Shown: piece by piece, positions 9,352 to 18,449 of the stretch | Position numbering within the stretch: the first letter of the stretch is position 1 | How the letters are laid out: every line of letters starts with the position of its first letter | NCBI RefSeq assembly: GCF_017948485.1 | Contig: NZ_JAFFSX010000001.1 | Span: forward strand, 372,001 to 436,000 | Direction of reading: 5' to 3' | Length of the DNA: 64,000 nucleotides | Source: Streptomyces sp. GESEQ-35 | Lineage (GTDB): Bacteria; Actinomycetota; Actinomycetes; Streptomycetales; Streptomycetaceae | Made by a program: the position numbers and the translations under genes | The notes under the pieces: generated by a model | The model's database searches: none | What the model saw: the letters and a program-made list of their open reading frames with translations, nothing else | What the model was told of the DNA's origin: nothing

Positions 9352-9655
9352 AAGTCGTGTCCGTCTTTCAGCCGAGGCGGGATCATTCACGGCACAATCT
9401 ACGTCCCAACAGCCGCCACTCACCCATCAGTTCGAGCACTCGTCGAAGCGCGGGGTCCACGCGCGCCAGGCGAGGTCAGCCGCCGCTGCCGAGCTCCACG
9501 GCCCGTCGCCACGTCAGTGGTTGGAAGTGATCGTGAACTTCACCGACGCCGAGCCCGAGTTGGCCCCTCTGAACCGGATCGCGAGCTTGCCGGAGCCGCA
9601 TTCCACGGCGGAACGCGGCTCACCTCCACGGACTTGCCCGTGCGTCCAGGTCGTG

Positions 9656-9760
9656 TCCGGCAAGAGCAAGCAGAACGCCGTGAAGTCCATCGTCCTCACT
9701 GACACCGAGGGCCGGACGCCGGCTATCAAGACATGGGCACGCAGACCGGCGGACGGGCCG
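9656..9760 (+). mobile_element. IS5-type DDE transposase remnant
   Basis: SGKSKQNAVKSIVLTDTEGR is followed, one frame over, by DAGYQDMGTQTGGR. In intact Streptomyces IS5-family transposases these two segments (GKSKQNAVK...TDxxGR and ADAGYQGLGAQTGGR) are separated by about 35 residues carrying part of the catalytic domain. The fragment therefore has an internal deletion and a frame change, and no terminal repeats remain. The 9352-9956 interval holds nothing else I can support. Confidence 0.65.
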
Positions 9761-9962
9761 CGGCCAACCATGCACGAGTTCGTTGAGTCGCGTTCAGCGC
9801 GATACAAGCCGCGCCCGTCGAGCGGACACCACGGGCGCTCGGGCGTAGCCTGAGTATATCGGGATCATCGAGGTCGGCAGAAACAGATCCCGCGGCCCTC
9901 GGTTTCGGATCGCTCACGGGAACCGGCCCCTTCTCAGGCGCCTCACGGTACCGCTTTTGAGC

Positions 9963-10697
9963 ATGGCATTCTGTCCGGTTTCTTTTCTACAGAGAGAGGA
10001 GATCATTGATGAAGCGCACAAGAATAGCGGCCGCAGGATAAAAGCATCGGTCACGGCGTACATCGAGGAGACCGTGGACGATGGGTACGCGTACTGGAAC
10101 AACTGGCTGAAGAACCAAAAGCTCCAGCAGGCTGCCCCTTTGTACGAGATCATCCAGAGGGGTGAAACGTACACGGATGCATGCGACGGAAACATCAGTA
10201 GCTCCGACGTGCCCAGTGCCTTCTACTGCCCGGAGGACGTGCAGCAGGGTGACGTGACGTACGAGGGGGTACTGGTCTTTCCCATCGAGACCATGCTTGA
10301 GATGCAACTGGGAGAAGTGAATGGCCAATATTCAGAAAGGGCAGGGAAATTCACGGTCGCGACGACTGTGACGCATGAGATGGGTCACTGGGTGCAAGAC
10401 GTTCTGATCTACCAGAAGGCCCAGCTTCCGCTAGAACCTGGGAAGCACCAGGAATTGATGGCGGACTGCTTCTCCGGCGTATGGGCAGCAACCAAGTACA
10501 CCGACGGCACCCTGACCGCCGCAGACTTCGACGCAGCAGTCGAGAGCAGGGAGAAGGCTGGTGACGTGAACTTCACCGATCCGGACCATCATGGCACCCC
10601 CCAAGAGCGGGCCAACGCCTGGAAGCTCGGCTACTTTGGACCGAACAATGCGGGTTACGATCCCCAGAACTGCATCAGTGAGTTCTGGCGTTCCTGA
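9963..10697 (+). CDS. Putative neutral zinc metallopeptidase (PF04228-like), probably damaged at the 5' end
   Basis: The body of the protein matches the putative neutral zinc metallopeptidase family: HEMGHWVQ (HExxH) about halfway, then HQELMADCFSGVWA with the third metal ligand, and HGTPQERANAWKLGY near the end. Family members normally have an N-terminal membrane or signal segment; here none is present in frame. A perfect AGAGAGGAG ribosome site at 9991-10000 points to the ATG at 10009, which encodes MKRTRIAAAG, a signal-peptide-like start, but in a frame that stops after ten codons. The catalytic frame has only an unsupported ATG at 9963. The gene probably lost its signal region by a frameshift or deletion. 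Base composition here is lower in GC than its neighbours. Confidence 0.6.
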   Translation: MAFCPVSFLQREEIIDEAHKNSGRRIKASVTAYIEETVDDGYAYWNNWLKNQKLQQAAPLYEIIQRGETYTDACDGNISSSDVPSAFYCPEDVQQGDVTYEGVLVFPIETMLEMQLGEVNGQYSERAGKFTVATTVTHEMGHWVQDVLIYQKAQLPLEPGKHQELMADCFSGVWAATKYTDGTLTAADFDAAVESREKAGDVNFTDPDHHGTPQERANAWKLGYFGPNNAGYDPQNCISEFWRS

Positions 10698-10908
10698 TAG
10701 TGCACGCGGAGAAGGGGAAGCCGCGCCGCGGGCGGGCGATTGCGGGCAAGATGCCGCGAGCGCGGACCTGATCGCGGTAGACGTCATGATCGTAGAGTCC
10801 AGCTTGCGATTGCCCCCAGTCAGCAGAACCGTATCGAGCTCGGCAAGCAGGACTTCGTGGAGCCGTCAAACGGCCGATGTGGCGGTGCGGGAGCCCTGAG
10901 GTGCGCTG

Positions 10909-11646
10909 CTACTGCGGTCGCATCAGGTCCAAGTCCTCGCCCCATGCGTCCAGCACCGCGCCGTGCCCGGCCCGCCGGACAACTGCCTCGACCTGGGCGA
11001 AGAGACGACGCTGTGTGGACACGTCGCCCGTTTCGGAGATGCGGTCCGCGGCGTCGAGCAGGAAGCCGGTGTCCCAGCCGGGTAGGGGGAATCGGGCCAG
11101 CTCCCATTCCAGGTACTTGTTGTAGGGGCGGGGACGCCGGTCGAGAGCGAACAGCAGCTCCAGCAGAAACCGGATGCTGTCGGCGGCGTCGAGACGGGCA
11201 GCGAGCGGATGCCCGTCGCGGTCGTTCTTCACCGAGCGGTAGAGGGAGTTGACGTAGGCATCGAGCCACGCGCCCGCCTCGTGGAAGGCTTCATCGGCGT
11301 CGAGCCGTGCCTTGCGGGCCAGGATCTGGGCGATGCCTCCGTCGAGCCGGTCGAGCACGATCCGGGCGCGGGCGAGGGCGTACCGCTCGAAGCCGGGCTG
11401 TCCGGCGGCACGGAACTCGTCGAGGGAGAGGATGACGAGGTCGAGTTGTGGGGTGCGGTGCCCCGTGAACCGGGTGATGGCCGTCGTCGCGCCGTCGGCG
11501 AGGACGACGTACAGGTCGTGGTCGGAGTGGTCGGTGGTCATGCCCTCGTGGACCCGTGAACCCTTGAGGACAAGGCCGACGACAGCTGAATCAGCGGCGG
11601 CGAGTTCGACAAAAGCGTCGTAGGTGAGAGGCTGCCGAGCAGTCAT
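10909..11646 (-). CDS. Nucleotidyltransferase-domain protein (aminoglycoside/lincosamide adenylyltransferase-like)
   Basis: A 245-residue protein with a nucleotidyltransferase core near the N-terminus: LVLKGSRVHEGMTTDHSDHD carries the G-S and D-x-D type metal-binding pattern, and QLDLVILSLDEF supplies a third acidic strand. The C-terminal half is helical. Such stand-alone proteins resemble adenylyltransferases that modify small molecules, including antibiotics, but the substrate is unknown. A GGAG lies nine bases before the ATG at 11644-11646. Confidence 0.75.
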   Translation of the reverse strand: MTARQPLTYDAFVELAAADSAVVGLVLKGSRVHEGMTTDHSDHDLYVVLADGATTAITRFTGHRTPQLDLVILSLDEFRAAGQPGFERYALARARIVLDRLDGGIAQILARKARLDADEAFHEAGAWLDAYVNSLYRSVKNDRDGHPLAARLDAADSIRFLLELLFALDRRPRPYNKYLEWELARFPLPGWDTGFLLDAADRISETGDVSTQRRLFAQVEAVVRRAGHGAVLDAWGEDLDLMRPQ

Positions 11647-12159
11647 TGCGTGATCTCCGGTGTGGTGATGACGGGTATGCCAGCCGGGCAACCCCAAACT
11701 CATCGGGGTCGCCCGCACCGTCTGCGGCGGCGCTTGGCCGCCGCCCGGAAAATCAACGCACGCGGGGACTCTACCTCCCGGCCGGTCGAACGGTCTCACC
11801 TTCGGCCGCCTCGGACACGACACATACGGAGGCCAGTCCTACGGCCCCGAAACCCTGGTAACAGCCACTCATTGATGACCGTGACTCGAACGGCGGCCTT
11901 GTCGGACGGCAACGGTGCAATCGACTGAACTGCCAGGTCCGCCAAGAGCGCAACGCGGCCGGAGTTGAACGCGCGCTGCGAGAGCCGACGGCCGACGGAT
12001 CCCACCGTTGCACCACGTCAGTCGCACCGCACTCTTGACTCTTGATCCGTCAGTCACGATCCTCATCCCATGTCTTGCGCTGGTCATGACAATCCACCTT
12101 CGGGTCCGGATGGTCTGGCTCCTCGACCGCGCGATCGAGCCGACCGAGGGACGTGGGCA
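11647..12159. other. Divergent intergenic region
   Basis: About 510 bases between the nucleotidyltransferase gene and the secreted amidohydrolase gene, which point away from each other, so promoters for both should lie here. A TTGACT at about 12033 could be a -35 element for the rightward gene. No gene was supported. Confidence 0.4.
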
Positions 12160-14223
12160 GTGACCATGACCGGACGACGCCCGCACCGCGGACGCAAGGA
12201 CGTCACCGTCGTGTCGCTGCTCCTTCTCGTGCTGGCCATGGCCCTTGGCCCCACGCCGAGTTCGGCGGCGGGCACCGACTGGTGGGTCCCCACCGCACGG
12301 CCTGCGCCGGACTCGCAGATCAACGTCACCGGTGAGCCTTTCACCGGCACCAACTCCGCCGGCGAGGTACGCGGGTTCGTCGACGCGCACAACCACCTGA
12401 TGTCCAACGAGGCCTTCGGCGGGCGGCTCATCTGCGGTAAGACGTTCTCCGAGGCCGGCATCGCCGACGCGCTCAAAGACTGTCCCGAGCACTACCCCGA
12501 CGGCACACTCGCGATCTTCGACTACATCACGCACGGTGGTGACGGGAGGCACGACCCGGTCGGCTGGCCGACGTTCAAGGACTGGCCGGCCTACGACTCG
12601 ATGACCCATCAGGCCAACTACTACGCCTGGGTGGAGCGCGCCTGGCGCGGCGGGCAGCGCGTCCTGGTCAACGACCTCGTCACCAACGGCATGATCTGCT
12701 CCATCTACCCCTTCAAGGACCGCAGTTGTGACGAGATGACCTCGATCCGGCTACAGGCGAAGCTGACGTACGACCTCCAGGCGTACATCGACACGATGTA
12801 CGGCGGCACCGGCAAGGGCTGGTTCCGGATCGTCACCGACAGCGCGCAGGCCCGACAGGTCATCGAACAGGGCAAGCTGGCGGTCATCCTGGGGGTAGAG
12901 ACCTCCGAGCCGTTCGGCTGCAAGCAGATCCTGGACATCGCCCAGTGCAGCAAGGCCGACATCGACGCCGGGCTCGACGAGCTGTACGCGCTGGGCGTGC
13001 GCAGCATGTTCCTGTGCCACAAGTTCGACAACGCGCTGTGCGGCGTCCGCTTCGACGAGGGCGGCCTCGGAACGGCCATCAACGTCGGCCAGTTCCTGTC
13101 GACCGGTACCTTCTGGCAGACCGAGAAGTGCACCGGCCCGCAGCACGACAACCCCATCGGCACGGCCGCGTCCGAGGCAGAGGCGGACCTGCCGGCGGGC
13201 ACCGAGGTCCCCGCGTACGACGAGGACGCGCAGTGCAACGTCCGCGGGCTCACCGACCTCGGCGAGTACGCCGTACGCGGCATGATGAAGCGCAAAATGA
13301 TGCTCGAGATCGACCACATGAGCGTCAAGGCCACCGGCCGCGTACTCGACATCTTCGAGGCCACGTCCTACCCCGGCGTGCTCTCGTCGCACAGCTGGAT
13401 GGACCTGAACTGGACCGAACGCGTCTACTCCCTCGGCGGGTTCGTCGCCCAGTACATGCACGGCTCCGAGGCGTTCGGCGAAGAGGCCGAGCGCACCGAC
13501 GCGCTGCGCGAGAAGTACGACGTGGGCTACGGCTACGGCACCGACTTCAATGGCATCGGCGACCATCCCGCCCCGCGCGGCGCGGACACCTCGAACCCGG
13601 TCACGTACCCCTTCAAGAGCGCCGACGGCGGCTCCCTCGTCGACCGGCAGACCACCGGCGAACGCACCTGGGACTACAACACCGACGGCGCCGCCCACGT
13701 CGGCATGATCCCGGACTGGATCGAGGACATCCGGCTCGTCGGCGGGCAGGGCGTGGTGGACGACCTCCTGCGCGGCGCGGAGTCCTACCTCGACACCTGG
13801 GGCGCCTCCGAGCAGCACCGGGCCGGGGTGAACCTGGCCGAGGACGCTGCGGCCACGGCGAGTTCGGCGGAGTCGAACCCGTTCACGAGCTACGCGCCGG
13901 ACCGTGCGGTGGACGGTGACGACGGCACCCGCTGGGCCAGCGACTGGAACGACGACCAGTGGCTGCGGATCGATCTGGGCTCCACGAACCTGGTCTCGCG
14001 GGTCACGCTCGACTGGGAACGTGCGTACGGAAAGTCGTACCGCATCGAGCTGTCGACCGACGGCGCGAGCTGGCAGACCGCTTGGTCCACCACGTCCGGC
14101 GACGGCGGCCTGGACACCGCCCGCTTCACCGGCACGCCCGCCCGCTACGTCCGGGTCCTGGGCCTGGACCGCGGCACCGACTGGGGCTACTCGCTCTCCG
14201 AGGTGGGCGTCCACAGCAGCTGA
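12160..14223 (+). CDS. Secreted amidohydrolase-like protein with C-terminal discoidin (F5/8 type C) domain
   Basis: A 687-residue exported protein. After a basic start there is a hydrophobic signal segment (VVSLLLLVLAMALG) and a likely cleavage after SSAA near residue 37. The catalytic part opens with VDAHNHL, an HxH metal-binding strand at H77/H79, and later shows MMLEIDHMS and SSHSWMD, consistent with a TIM-barrel metal hydrolase. The last about 130 residues form a discoidin-type carbohydrate- or surface-binding domain (DRAVDGDDGTRWASDW...RYVRVLGL). The GTG at 12160 is favoured because GAGGG lies nine bases before it; an ATG at 12166 is the alternative. Substrate unknown. Confidence 0.8.
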   Translation: MTMTGRRPHRGRKDVTVVSLLLLVLAMALGPTPSSAAGTDWWVPTARPAPDSQINVTGEPFTGTNSAGEVRGFVDAHNHLMSNEAFGGRLICGKTFSEAGIADALKDCPEHYPDGTLAIFDYITHGGDGRHDPVGWPTFKDWPAYDSMTHQANYYAWVERAWRGGQRVLVNDLVTNGMICSIYPFKDRSCDEMTSIRLQAKLTYDLQAYIDTMYGGTGKGWFRIVTDSAQARQVIEQGKLAVILGVETSEPFGCKQILDIAQCSKADIDAGLDELYALGVRSMFLCHKFDNALCGVRFDEGGLGTAINVGQFLSTGTFWQTEKCTGPQHDNPIGTAASEAEADLPAGTEVPAYDEDAQCNVRGLTDLGEYAVRGMMKRKMMLEIDHMSVKATGRVLDIFEATSYPGVLSSHSWMDLNWTERVYSLGGFVAQYMHGSEAFGEEAERTDALREKYDVGYGYGTDFNGIGDHPAPRGADTSNPVTYPFKSADGGSLVDRQTTGERTWDYNTDGAAHVGMIPDWIEDIRLVGGQGVVDDLLRGAESYLDTWGASEQHRAGVNLAEDAAATASSAESNPFTSYAPDRAVDGDDGTRWASDWNDDQWLRIDLGSTNLVSRVTLDWERAYGKSYRIELSTDGASWQTAWSTTSGDGGLDTARFTGTPARYVRVLGLDRGTDWGYSLSEVGVHSS

Positions 14224-14280
14224 CGGACGCAGCCCTTCCGGAAGCTGGCGCCAGGCCTCCGGAACGGCCTGTCAGGCGCG

Positions 14281-14967
14281 TCAGCCGATGGGCTCCGGCA
14301 TGGGCCGGACGTCGTAGGCAAGGCTGATGACGTCCCCGCCCGCCGGGTCGCCCAGTTCGACGCGCCAGCCGTCGGCGAACTGGTCGACGCCGGGGGCCAT
14401 GGGGATGGTGCCGGAGATCAGGACGGTCCCGGGCGTCAGGTCGCCGCGGGAACGCAGGACGTCGACCCAGTAGGCCGGGGTGAGGAGTTCCGCGAGCGTC
14501 CCGGCCTGGATCTCGGTCTCGGTGCCGTCGTGGCTGACCCAGGCGCGCAGGGTGAGTTCGTCGAGGCGGGATTCCACGTCGGCCAGGCGCCAGGCGCGGC
14601 GGGCGAGGACGTCGGGGCCGGCGTTCTTGCTCCACGCCACTCCGTGCACTTCCAGGTCGCGGTCGGTGTGGTCGCAGGCGGCGGTGAGGAGCAGTTCCCC
14701 GCCCTCCGCGACGACCAGCGCCCACTCCGCCTCGCCGGAGGTACGGCCGTGCTGGACCGCGACGCGCCCGGTCTGCTGGGCGAGGTACGGGGAGACGGGG
14801 TACAGGGCCGGCGTCACGGACGGGCCCGGCACGCCCAGCTCGGCGAGCTCCGCGACGTGTGCGGCAACGTCGTCCTGGCGGCGCCCGGCGTACCCGGCGT
14901 TGAGGACCTGGACGACATCGACCTCGCGCGTCGATCCGTCGGGCAGTTCGAAGGTCAGCACGGCCAT
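14281..14967 (-). CDS. DUF2848 protein (fumarylacetoacetase-like fold)
   Basis: A 228-residue DUF2848 protein. Typical segments are LNAGYAGRRQDDVAAHVAELAELGVPGPS, then SGEAEWALV and DHTDRDLEVHGVAWSKN. The family is related to fumarylacetoacetate hydrolase-like proteins and is often found next to amidases, but no reaction is established to my knowledge. A GGAGG lies seven bases before the ATG. It is divergent from the MFS carrier gene and shares the dyad at 15066-15093 with it, so it should belong to the GntR-controlled cluster that includes the nitrilase. Confidence 0.82.
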   Translation of the reverse strand: MAVLTFELPDGSTREVDVVQVLNAGYAGRRQDDVAAHVAELAELGVPGPSVTPALYPVSPYLAQQTGRVAVQHGRTSGEAEWALVVAEGGELLLTAACDHTDRDLEVHGVAWSKNAGPDVLARRAWRLADVESRLDELTLRAWVSHDGTETEIQAGTLAELLTPAYWVDVLRSRGDLTPGTVLISGTIPMAPGVDQFADGWRVELGDPAGGDVISLAYDVRPMPEPIG

Positions 14968-15065
14968 GAGGGCCCTCCCAGGGATCGGGGAACAGGAAAC
15001 AGGGATCGGGAAGGGGGTCCGCGGATCCTGATTTCTCCGCGGTTAACTTCCGGCGCAGGGCTTGC

Positions 15066-15093
15066 GCATACGACCTGTATACAAGAAGTATGC
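15066..15093. promoter_or_regulatory. Predicted GntR operator between DUF2848 and MFS genes
   Basis: A perfectly symmetric site: GCATAC, four bases, the palindrome TGTATACA, four bases, GTATGC. The outer and inner repeats share the same centre. It lies 36 bases before the MFS start and about 100 before the DUF2848 start. The same left half and core with identical spacing occur at 18450-18467 upstream of the GntR gene. This spacing and symmetry are what a dimeric FadR-type repressor would need. Confidence 0.75.
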
Positions 15094-15128
15094 CGGAAGG
15101 TCGATGTCCCCGAGCAAGGATGGGCACC

Positions 15129-16490
15129 ATGCACGACACCCCCAAGAGCGACGCCGGGGCCGCGGAGAAGCGCTCCGGCGTCCGCCGCGCCTTCGTCGCG
15201 AGCCTCACCGGCACGGCCCTTGAGTGGTACGACTTCGCCGTCTACTCCGCCGCGGCCGCCCTGGTCTTCGGTGATCTGTTCTTCCCGTCGGAGGACCCGC
15301 TCACCGGCACGCTCCTGGCGTTCTCCACCTACGCGGTCGGCTACGTCTCCCGTCCCCTCGGCGGATTCGTCTTCGGCCGGCTCGGCGACGTGATCGGCCG
15401 CAAGAAGGTGCTGATCGCCACACTCGTCCTGATCGGCGTGGCCACCTTCCTGATCGGTCTGCTGCCCGCCTACGGAACGATCGGCGTGGCCGCGCCGATC
15501 GCCCTGGTCGTGCTGCGCTTCGCCCAGGGCGTCGGCGTCGGCGGCGAGTGGGGCGGCGCCGTGCTGCTGTCCAGCGAGTTCGGCGACCCGCGTCGCCGGG
15601 GCTTCTACGCCTCCGCCGCACAGGTCGGCCCGCCCGCGGGCAACCTGCTCGCCAACGGTGTGCTCGCCGCCCTCGGCGCACTGCTCACCGAGGCGCAGTT
15701 CGAGTCGTGGGGCTGGCGTGTGGCGTTCCTGCTCTCCGGCGTACTGGTCGCCTTCGGGCTGTGGATCCGGGCCAAGCTGGAGGAGACCCCGGTCTTCAAG
15801 GCGATGGAAGCCGAGAAGTCCCGGCCCGAGGCCCCCATCCGCGAGGTCTTCACCACCCAGCCCCGCGCCCTGACCGCCGCCATCCTGTGCCGGGTCGGCC
15901 CCGACGTGCTGTACGCCATGTTCACCGTCTTCGTGCTGACCTACGCCACCCAGGAACTCGACATGTCGCGCGGCTCCGCCCTCGCGGCCGTCCTCATCGG
16001 CTCCTCGGTCCAGGTCTTCCTGATGCCGCTGGCCGGCGCGCTCTCCGACCGCGTCAACCGGCGCCTGCTGTACGGCGTCGCCGCGGTGGCCGCCGCGGTG
16101 TGGCCGTTCGTGTTCTTCCCGATGGCCGCTGGCGGTTCCTGGCTGCCGCTCGCCGCCGGAGTCCTCGTCGCCCTGGTGATCCACTGCTGCCTCTACGGAC
16201 CGCAGGCCGCGTTCATCGCCGAGCAGTTCTCGCCCCGGCTGCGCTACACCGGCTCCTCGCTGGCCTACACCCTGGCCGGGATCATCGGCGGCGCCATCGC
16301 CCCACTGCTGTTCACCACCCTGCTGAGCGCCTACGACAGCTGGGTACCGCTGGCCCTCTACATCGCCCTCGCCTGCTCGGTCTCCGTGGTGGGCGTCCTC
16401 CTGGGCCGCAACCCCGAGGCCGCCGTCGACGAGGACGCGGAGCTCGCCGGACCGGAGCCCCAAGCCGCGGACCTTCCCCTCCCCCGCTGA
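15129..16490 (+). CDS. MFS transporter, metabolite:proton symporter (MHS) type
   Basis: A 453-residue membrane carrier with about twelve hydrophobic segments. TALEWYDFAVYSAAAALVF and RPLGGFVFGRLGDVIGRKK (the MFS loop 2-3 motif, given here in parts) place it in the metabolite:H+ symporter family, whose members import carboxylates, betaines or aromatic acids. The ATG at 15129 is preceded by AAGGA at suitable spacing; an in-frame ATG at 15090 lies within the operator and is unlikely. It is followed by the nitrilase and cupin genes, so it probably imports the nitrile or amide handled by them. Confidence 0.92.
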   Translation: MHDTPKSDAGAAEKRSGVRRAFVASLTGTALEWYDFAVYSAAAALVFGDLFFPSEDPLTGTLLAFSTYAVGYVSRPLGGFVFGRLGDVIGRKKVLIATLVLIGVATFLIGLLPAYGTIGVAAPIALVVLRFAQGVGVGGEWGGAVLLSSEFGDPRRRGFYASAAQVGPPAGNLLANGVLAALGALLTEAQFESWGWRVAFLLSGVLVAFGLWIRAKLEETPVFKAMEAEKSRPEAPIREVFTTQPRALTAAILCRVGPDVLYAMFTVFVLTYATQELDMSRGSALAAVLIGSSVQVFLMPLAGALSDRVNRRLLYGVAAVAAAVWPFVFFPMAAGGSWLPLAAGVLVALVIHCCLYGPQAAFIAEQFSPRLRYTGSSLAYTLAGIIGGAIAPLLFTTLLSAYDSWVPLALYIALACSVSVVGVLLGRNPEAAVDEDAELAGPEPQAADLPLPR

Positions 16491-16534
16491 CGTCGGCCAC
16501 ACACTCCCGCCCCAGACAAAGGAGGCACCGCGCC

Positions 16535-17326
16535 GTGCGGATCGCCCTGAGCCAGCTCACCACCGGTCCCGACCCCGACAAGAACCTGCGCCTCGTCGAG
16601 GAGTGGACGCGTCGCGCCGCGGACGCCGGAGCCCGTGTCGTCCTCTTCCCTGAGGCGTCGATGGCCTGCTTCGGCACACCGCTGGCCCCGCTCGCCGAGC
16701 CCCTCGACGGGCCATGGGCCGACGGGGTCCGCGAGATCGCCCGGGCGACCGGCACCGTCGTCGTGGCCGGCATGTTCACCCCGGCCGACGGCGGACGAGT
16801 GGCCAACACCCTGCTGGCCACCGGACCCGGTGTCGAGGAGTCGTACGACAAGATCCACCTCTACGACGCCTTCGGCTTCCGCGAGTCCGAGACCGTCGCC
16901 CCGGGCTCCCGCCCCGCCGTGATCGACGTGGACGGCGTCCGGCTGGGCCTGGCCACCTGCTATGACGTCCGCTTCCCTGAGCTGTTCCGGGCGCACGCCG
17001 ACGCCGGGGCGGTGGGAACGCTGCTGGCGGCCTCCTGGGGAGCCGGCCCCGGCAAGCTCGACCAGTGGGAGCTGCTGGTGCGGGCCCGCGCGCTGGACGC
17101 CACCGTCTGGGTCGCCGCCGTCGGCCAGGCCGATCCCGGCACCCCTCCGGGGCCCGCGCCGACCGGCATCGGGCACAGCCTGGTGGTCGGCCCCGACGGG
17201 ACCGTGCGGGCCTCGCTCGGCGCCGAGCCGGAGCTGCTGGTGACGGACCTGGACGTCGAGGAGGTCGGCGCGGTCCGCGAGAAGACGTCCGTACTGGCGA
17301 ACCGGCGGCCGGAGGTGTGGCGGTGA
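16535..17326 (+). CDS. Carbon-nitrogen hydrolase (nitrilase/omega-amidase superfamily)
   Basis: A 263-residue nitrilase-superfamily enzyme with the Glu-Lys-Cys triad at E40 (VVLFPEAS), K106 (SYDKIHLYD) and C142 (ATCYDVRFPEL). The GTG start has GGAGG nine bases upstream. Members hydrolyse amides or nitriles; the short length and the KIHLYD and TCYDVRFPEL motifs favour an omega-amidase or Nit2-like amidase. It lies between the MFS carrier and the cupin gene, with a GTGA overlap to the latter, and should be co-transcribed with them. Confidence 0.92.
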   Translation: MRIALSQLTTGPDPDKNLRLVEEWTRRAADAGARVVLFPEASMACFGTPLAPLAEPLDGPWADGVREIARATGTVVVAGMFTPADGGRVANTLLATGPGVEESYDKIHLYDAFGFRESETVAPGSRPAVIDVDGVRLGLATCYDVRFPELFRAHADAGAVGTLLAASWGAGPGKLDQWELLVRARALDATVWVAAVGQADPGTPPGPAPTGIGHSLVVGPDGTVRASLGAEPELLVTDLDVEEVGAVREKTSVLANRRPEVWR

Positions 17327-17661
17327 GCGGGCCCGAGCTGGAGTTCCACCGGCCCGACGGGCCTTGGCGCGCCCCGGCCGGCGCCGGACCCGGCGTCGAG
17401 GAGTGCGTCCTGGCCGAGGACCCCGAGAGCGGCCGACGCACCGCGCTCGTCCGCTGGGCGCCGGGCACCGACACCTCGCCCGCGGGCGTGTCCCGGCACG
17501 ACGTATGGGAGGAGGTCTATCTGGTCGAGGGAGCGCTGTACGACCGGACACTGGACCGGACCTTCACCGCGGGCATGTACGCCTGCCGTCCCCCGGGCAT
17601 GCCGCACGGACCTTGGACCTCGCCGGACGGCGTGACGATGCTCGTGATCACCTACCCCTGA
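17323..17661 (+). CDS. Small cupin-domain protein
   Basis: A 112-residue single-domain cupin: VSRHDVWEEVYLVEGALYDR covers motif 1 and PPGMPHGPW motif 2. GTG overlaps the TGA of the nitrilase gene in GTGA, indicating translational coupling, and GGAGG sits seven bases upstream. It could be a small metal-dependent isomerase or dioxygenase, or a sensor protein of the pathway; no more can be said. Confidence 0.8.
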   Translation: MSGPELEFHRPDGPWRAPAGAGPGVEECVLAEDPESGRRTALVRWAPGTDTSPAGVSRHDVWEEVYLVEGALYDRTLDRTFTAGMYACRPPGMPHGPWTSPDGVTMLVITYP

Positions 17662-17678
17662 TCCCTGCGGGCACGGGA

Positions 17679-17890
17679 GCGTCCCCCGGCGGCGGGGGCT
17701 CAGCCGTCCAGGAGCACCTTGAGGGTCGACTCCAGGTGGTGGTCGATGGCCGCGCACGCGGCCGGCGCGTCACCGGCGGCGAGGGCGTCCCCCGGCGGCG
17801 GGGGCTCAGCCGTCCAGGAGCACCTTGAGGGTCGACTCCAGGTGGTGGTCGATGGCCGCGCACGCGGCCGGCGCGTCACCGGCGGCGAGG
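17679..17890. repeat. Perfect 106-bp tandem duplication at the 3' end of the GntR gene
   Basis: 17679-17784 and 17785-17890 are identical as far as I can compare base by base. The unit contains the last about 28 codons of the GntR gene and its stop. Because 106 is not a multiple of three and the gene stop lies in the gene-proximal copy, the regulator is intact and the outer copy is an untranslated leftover. Identity implies a recent event. Confidence 0.88.
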
Positions 17891-18432
17891 GCGTCCACGA
17901 TGGCCTCGTGCTCGTCGAGCACCGCCTTCTGCCGTCCCTGCTGGTTGAAGACGGCGACCACCCCGGCGCGGACCTGACGGCTGCGCAGACCGTCGTAGTG
18001 CCGGTCCAGAAGGGTGTTGCCGACGGCCGACACCAGGGACGCGTGGAACCGGTGATCCACGTCGATGAACTCCCGGGTCTCCTCGGCGCCGGTGAGCGCA
18101 CGCTGCCGTTCCAGCAGGGAGCGCAGCTCCTCCAGGGGCACCCGCTCGGCCGCGACGAGCCGCTCGGCCGCGTACCGCTCGACGACGCCACGCAGTTCCA
18201 TCAGCTCCCGGACCTCCCGCCCAGTCAGGGGTGCCACCCGGGCACCGCGCTTGGGCACGAGTTCGACCAGGTCCTCGGCGGCGAGCAGCAGCAGCGCCTC
18301 CCGGATGGGGGTGCGGGAGACACCGATACGATCGGCGAGCTCCTGCTCCGACAGGAAGGCCCCCTGCATCTCGGGGTCCGTCAGCACCGTGTCCTTGAGA
18401 TACGCGTAGGCCTTCTCCCGACCGGACGCCAC
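17806..18432 (-). CDS. GntR-family (FadR/FCD-type) transcriptional regulator
   Basis: A regulator of about 208 residues with an N-terminal winged helix (LSEQELADRIGVSRTPIREALLLLAAEDLVELVPKRGARV in parts) and a C-terminal FCD ligand domain (DVDHRFHASLVSAVGN, ALAAGDAPAACAAIDHH). The GTG at 18430-18432 is preceded by GGGGG at good spacing; an in-frame ATG at 18453 lies inside the dyad and has no ribosome site. The dyad at 18450 and its twin at 15066 suggest that it represses itself and the DUF2848/MFS/nitrilase/cupin genes until a carboxylate-type ligand binds. Confidence 0.88.
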   Translation of the reverse strand: MASGREKAYAYLKDTVLTDPEMQGAFLSEQELADRIGVSRTPIREALLLLAAEDLVELVPKRGARVAPLTGREVRELMELRGVVERYAAERLVAAERVPLEELRSLLERQRALTGAEETREFIDVDHRFHASLVSAVGNTLLDRHYDGLRSRQVRAGVVAVFNQQGRQKAVLDEHEAIVDALAAGDAPAACAAIDHHLESTLKVLLDG

Positions 18433-18449
18433 GGCAACCCCCAGACATC

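Noticed and set aside
12751..14214. Long open frame on the minus strand opposite the amidohydrolase
   Set aside because: It mirrors the third-codon GC bias of the real gene, has no family resemblance and no ribosome site. The same applies to other long antisense frames such as 14955-16502, 16358-17551, 37470-39395 and 52871-54151.
17679..17890. Possible CRISPR-like or multi-copy repeat array
   Set aside because: Only two 106-bp copies without spacers, containing coding sequence; it is a simple tandem duplication.
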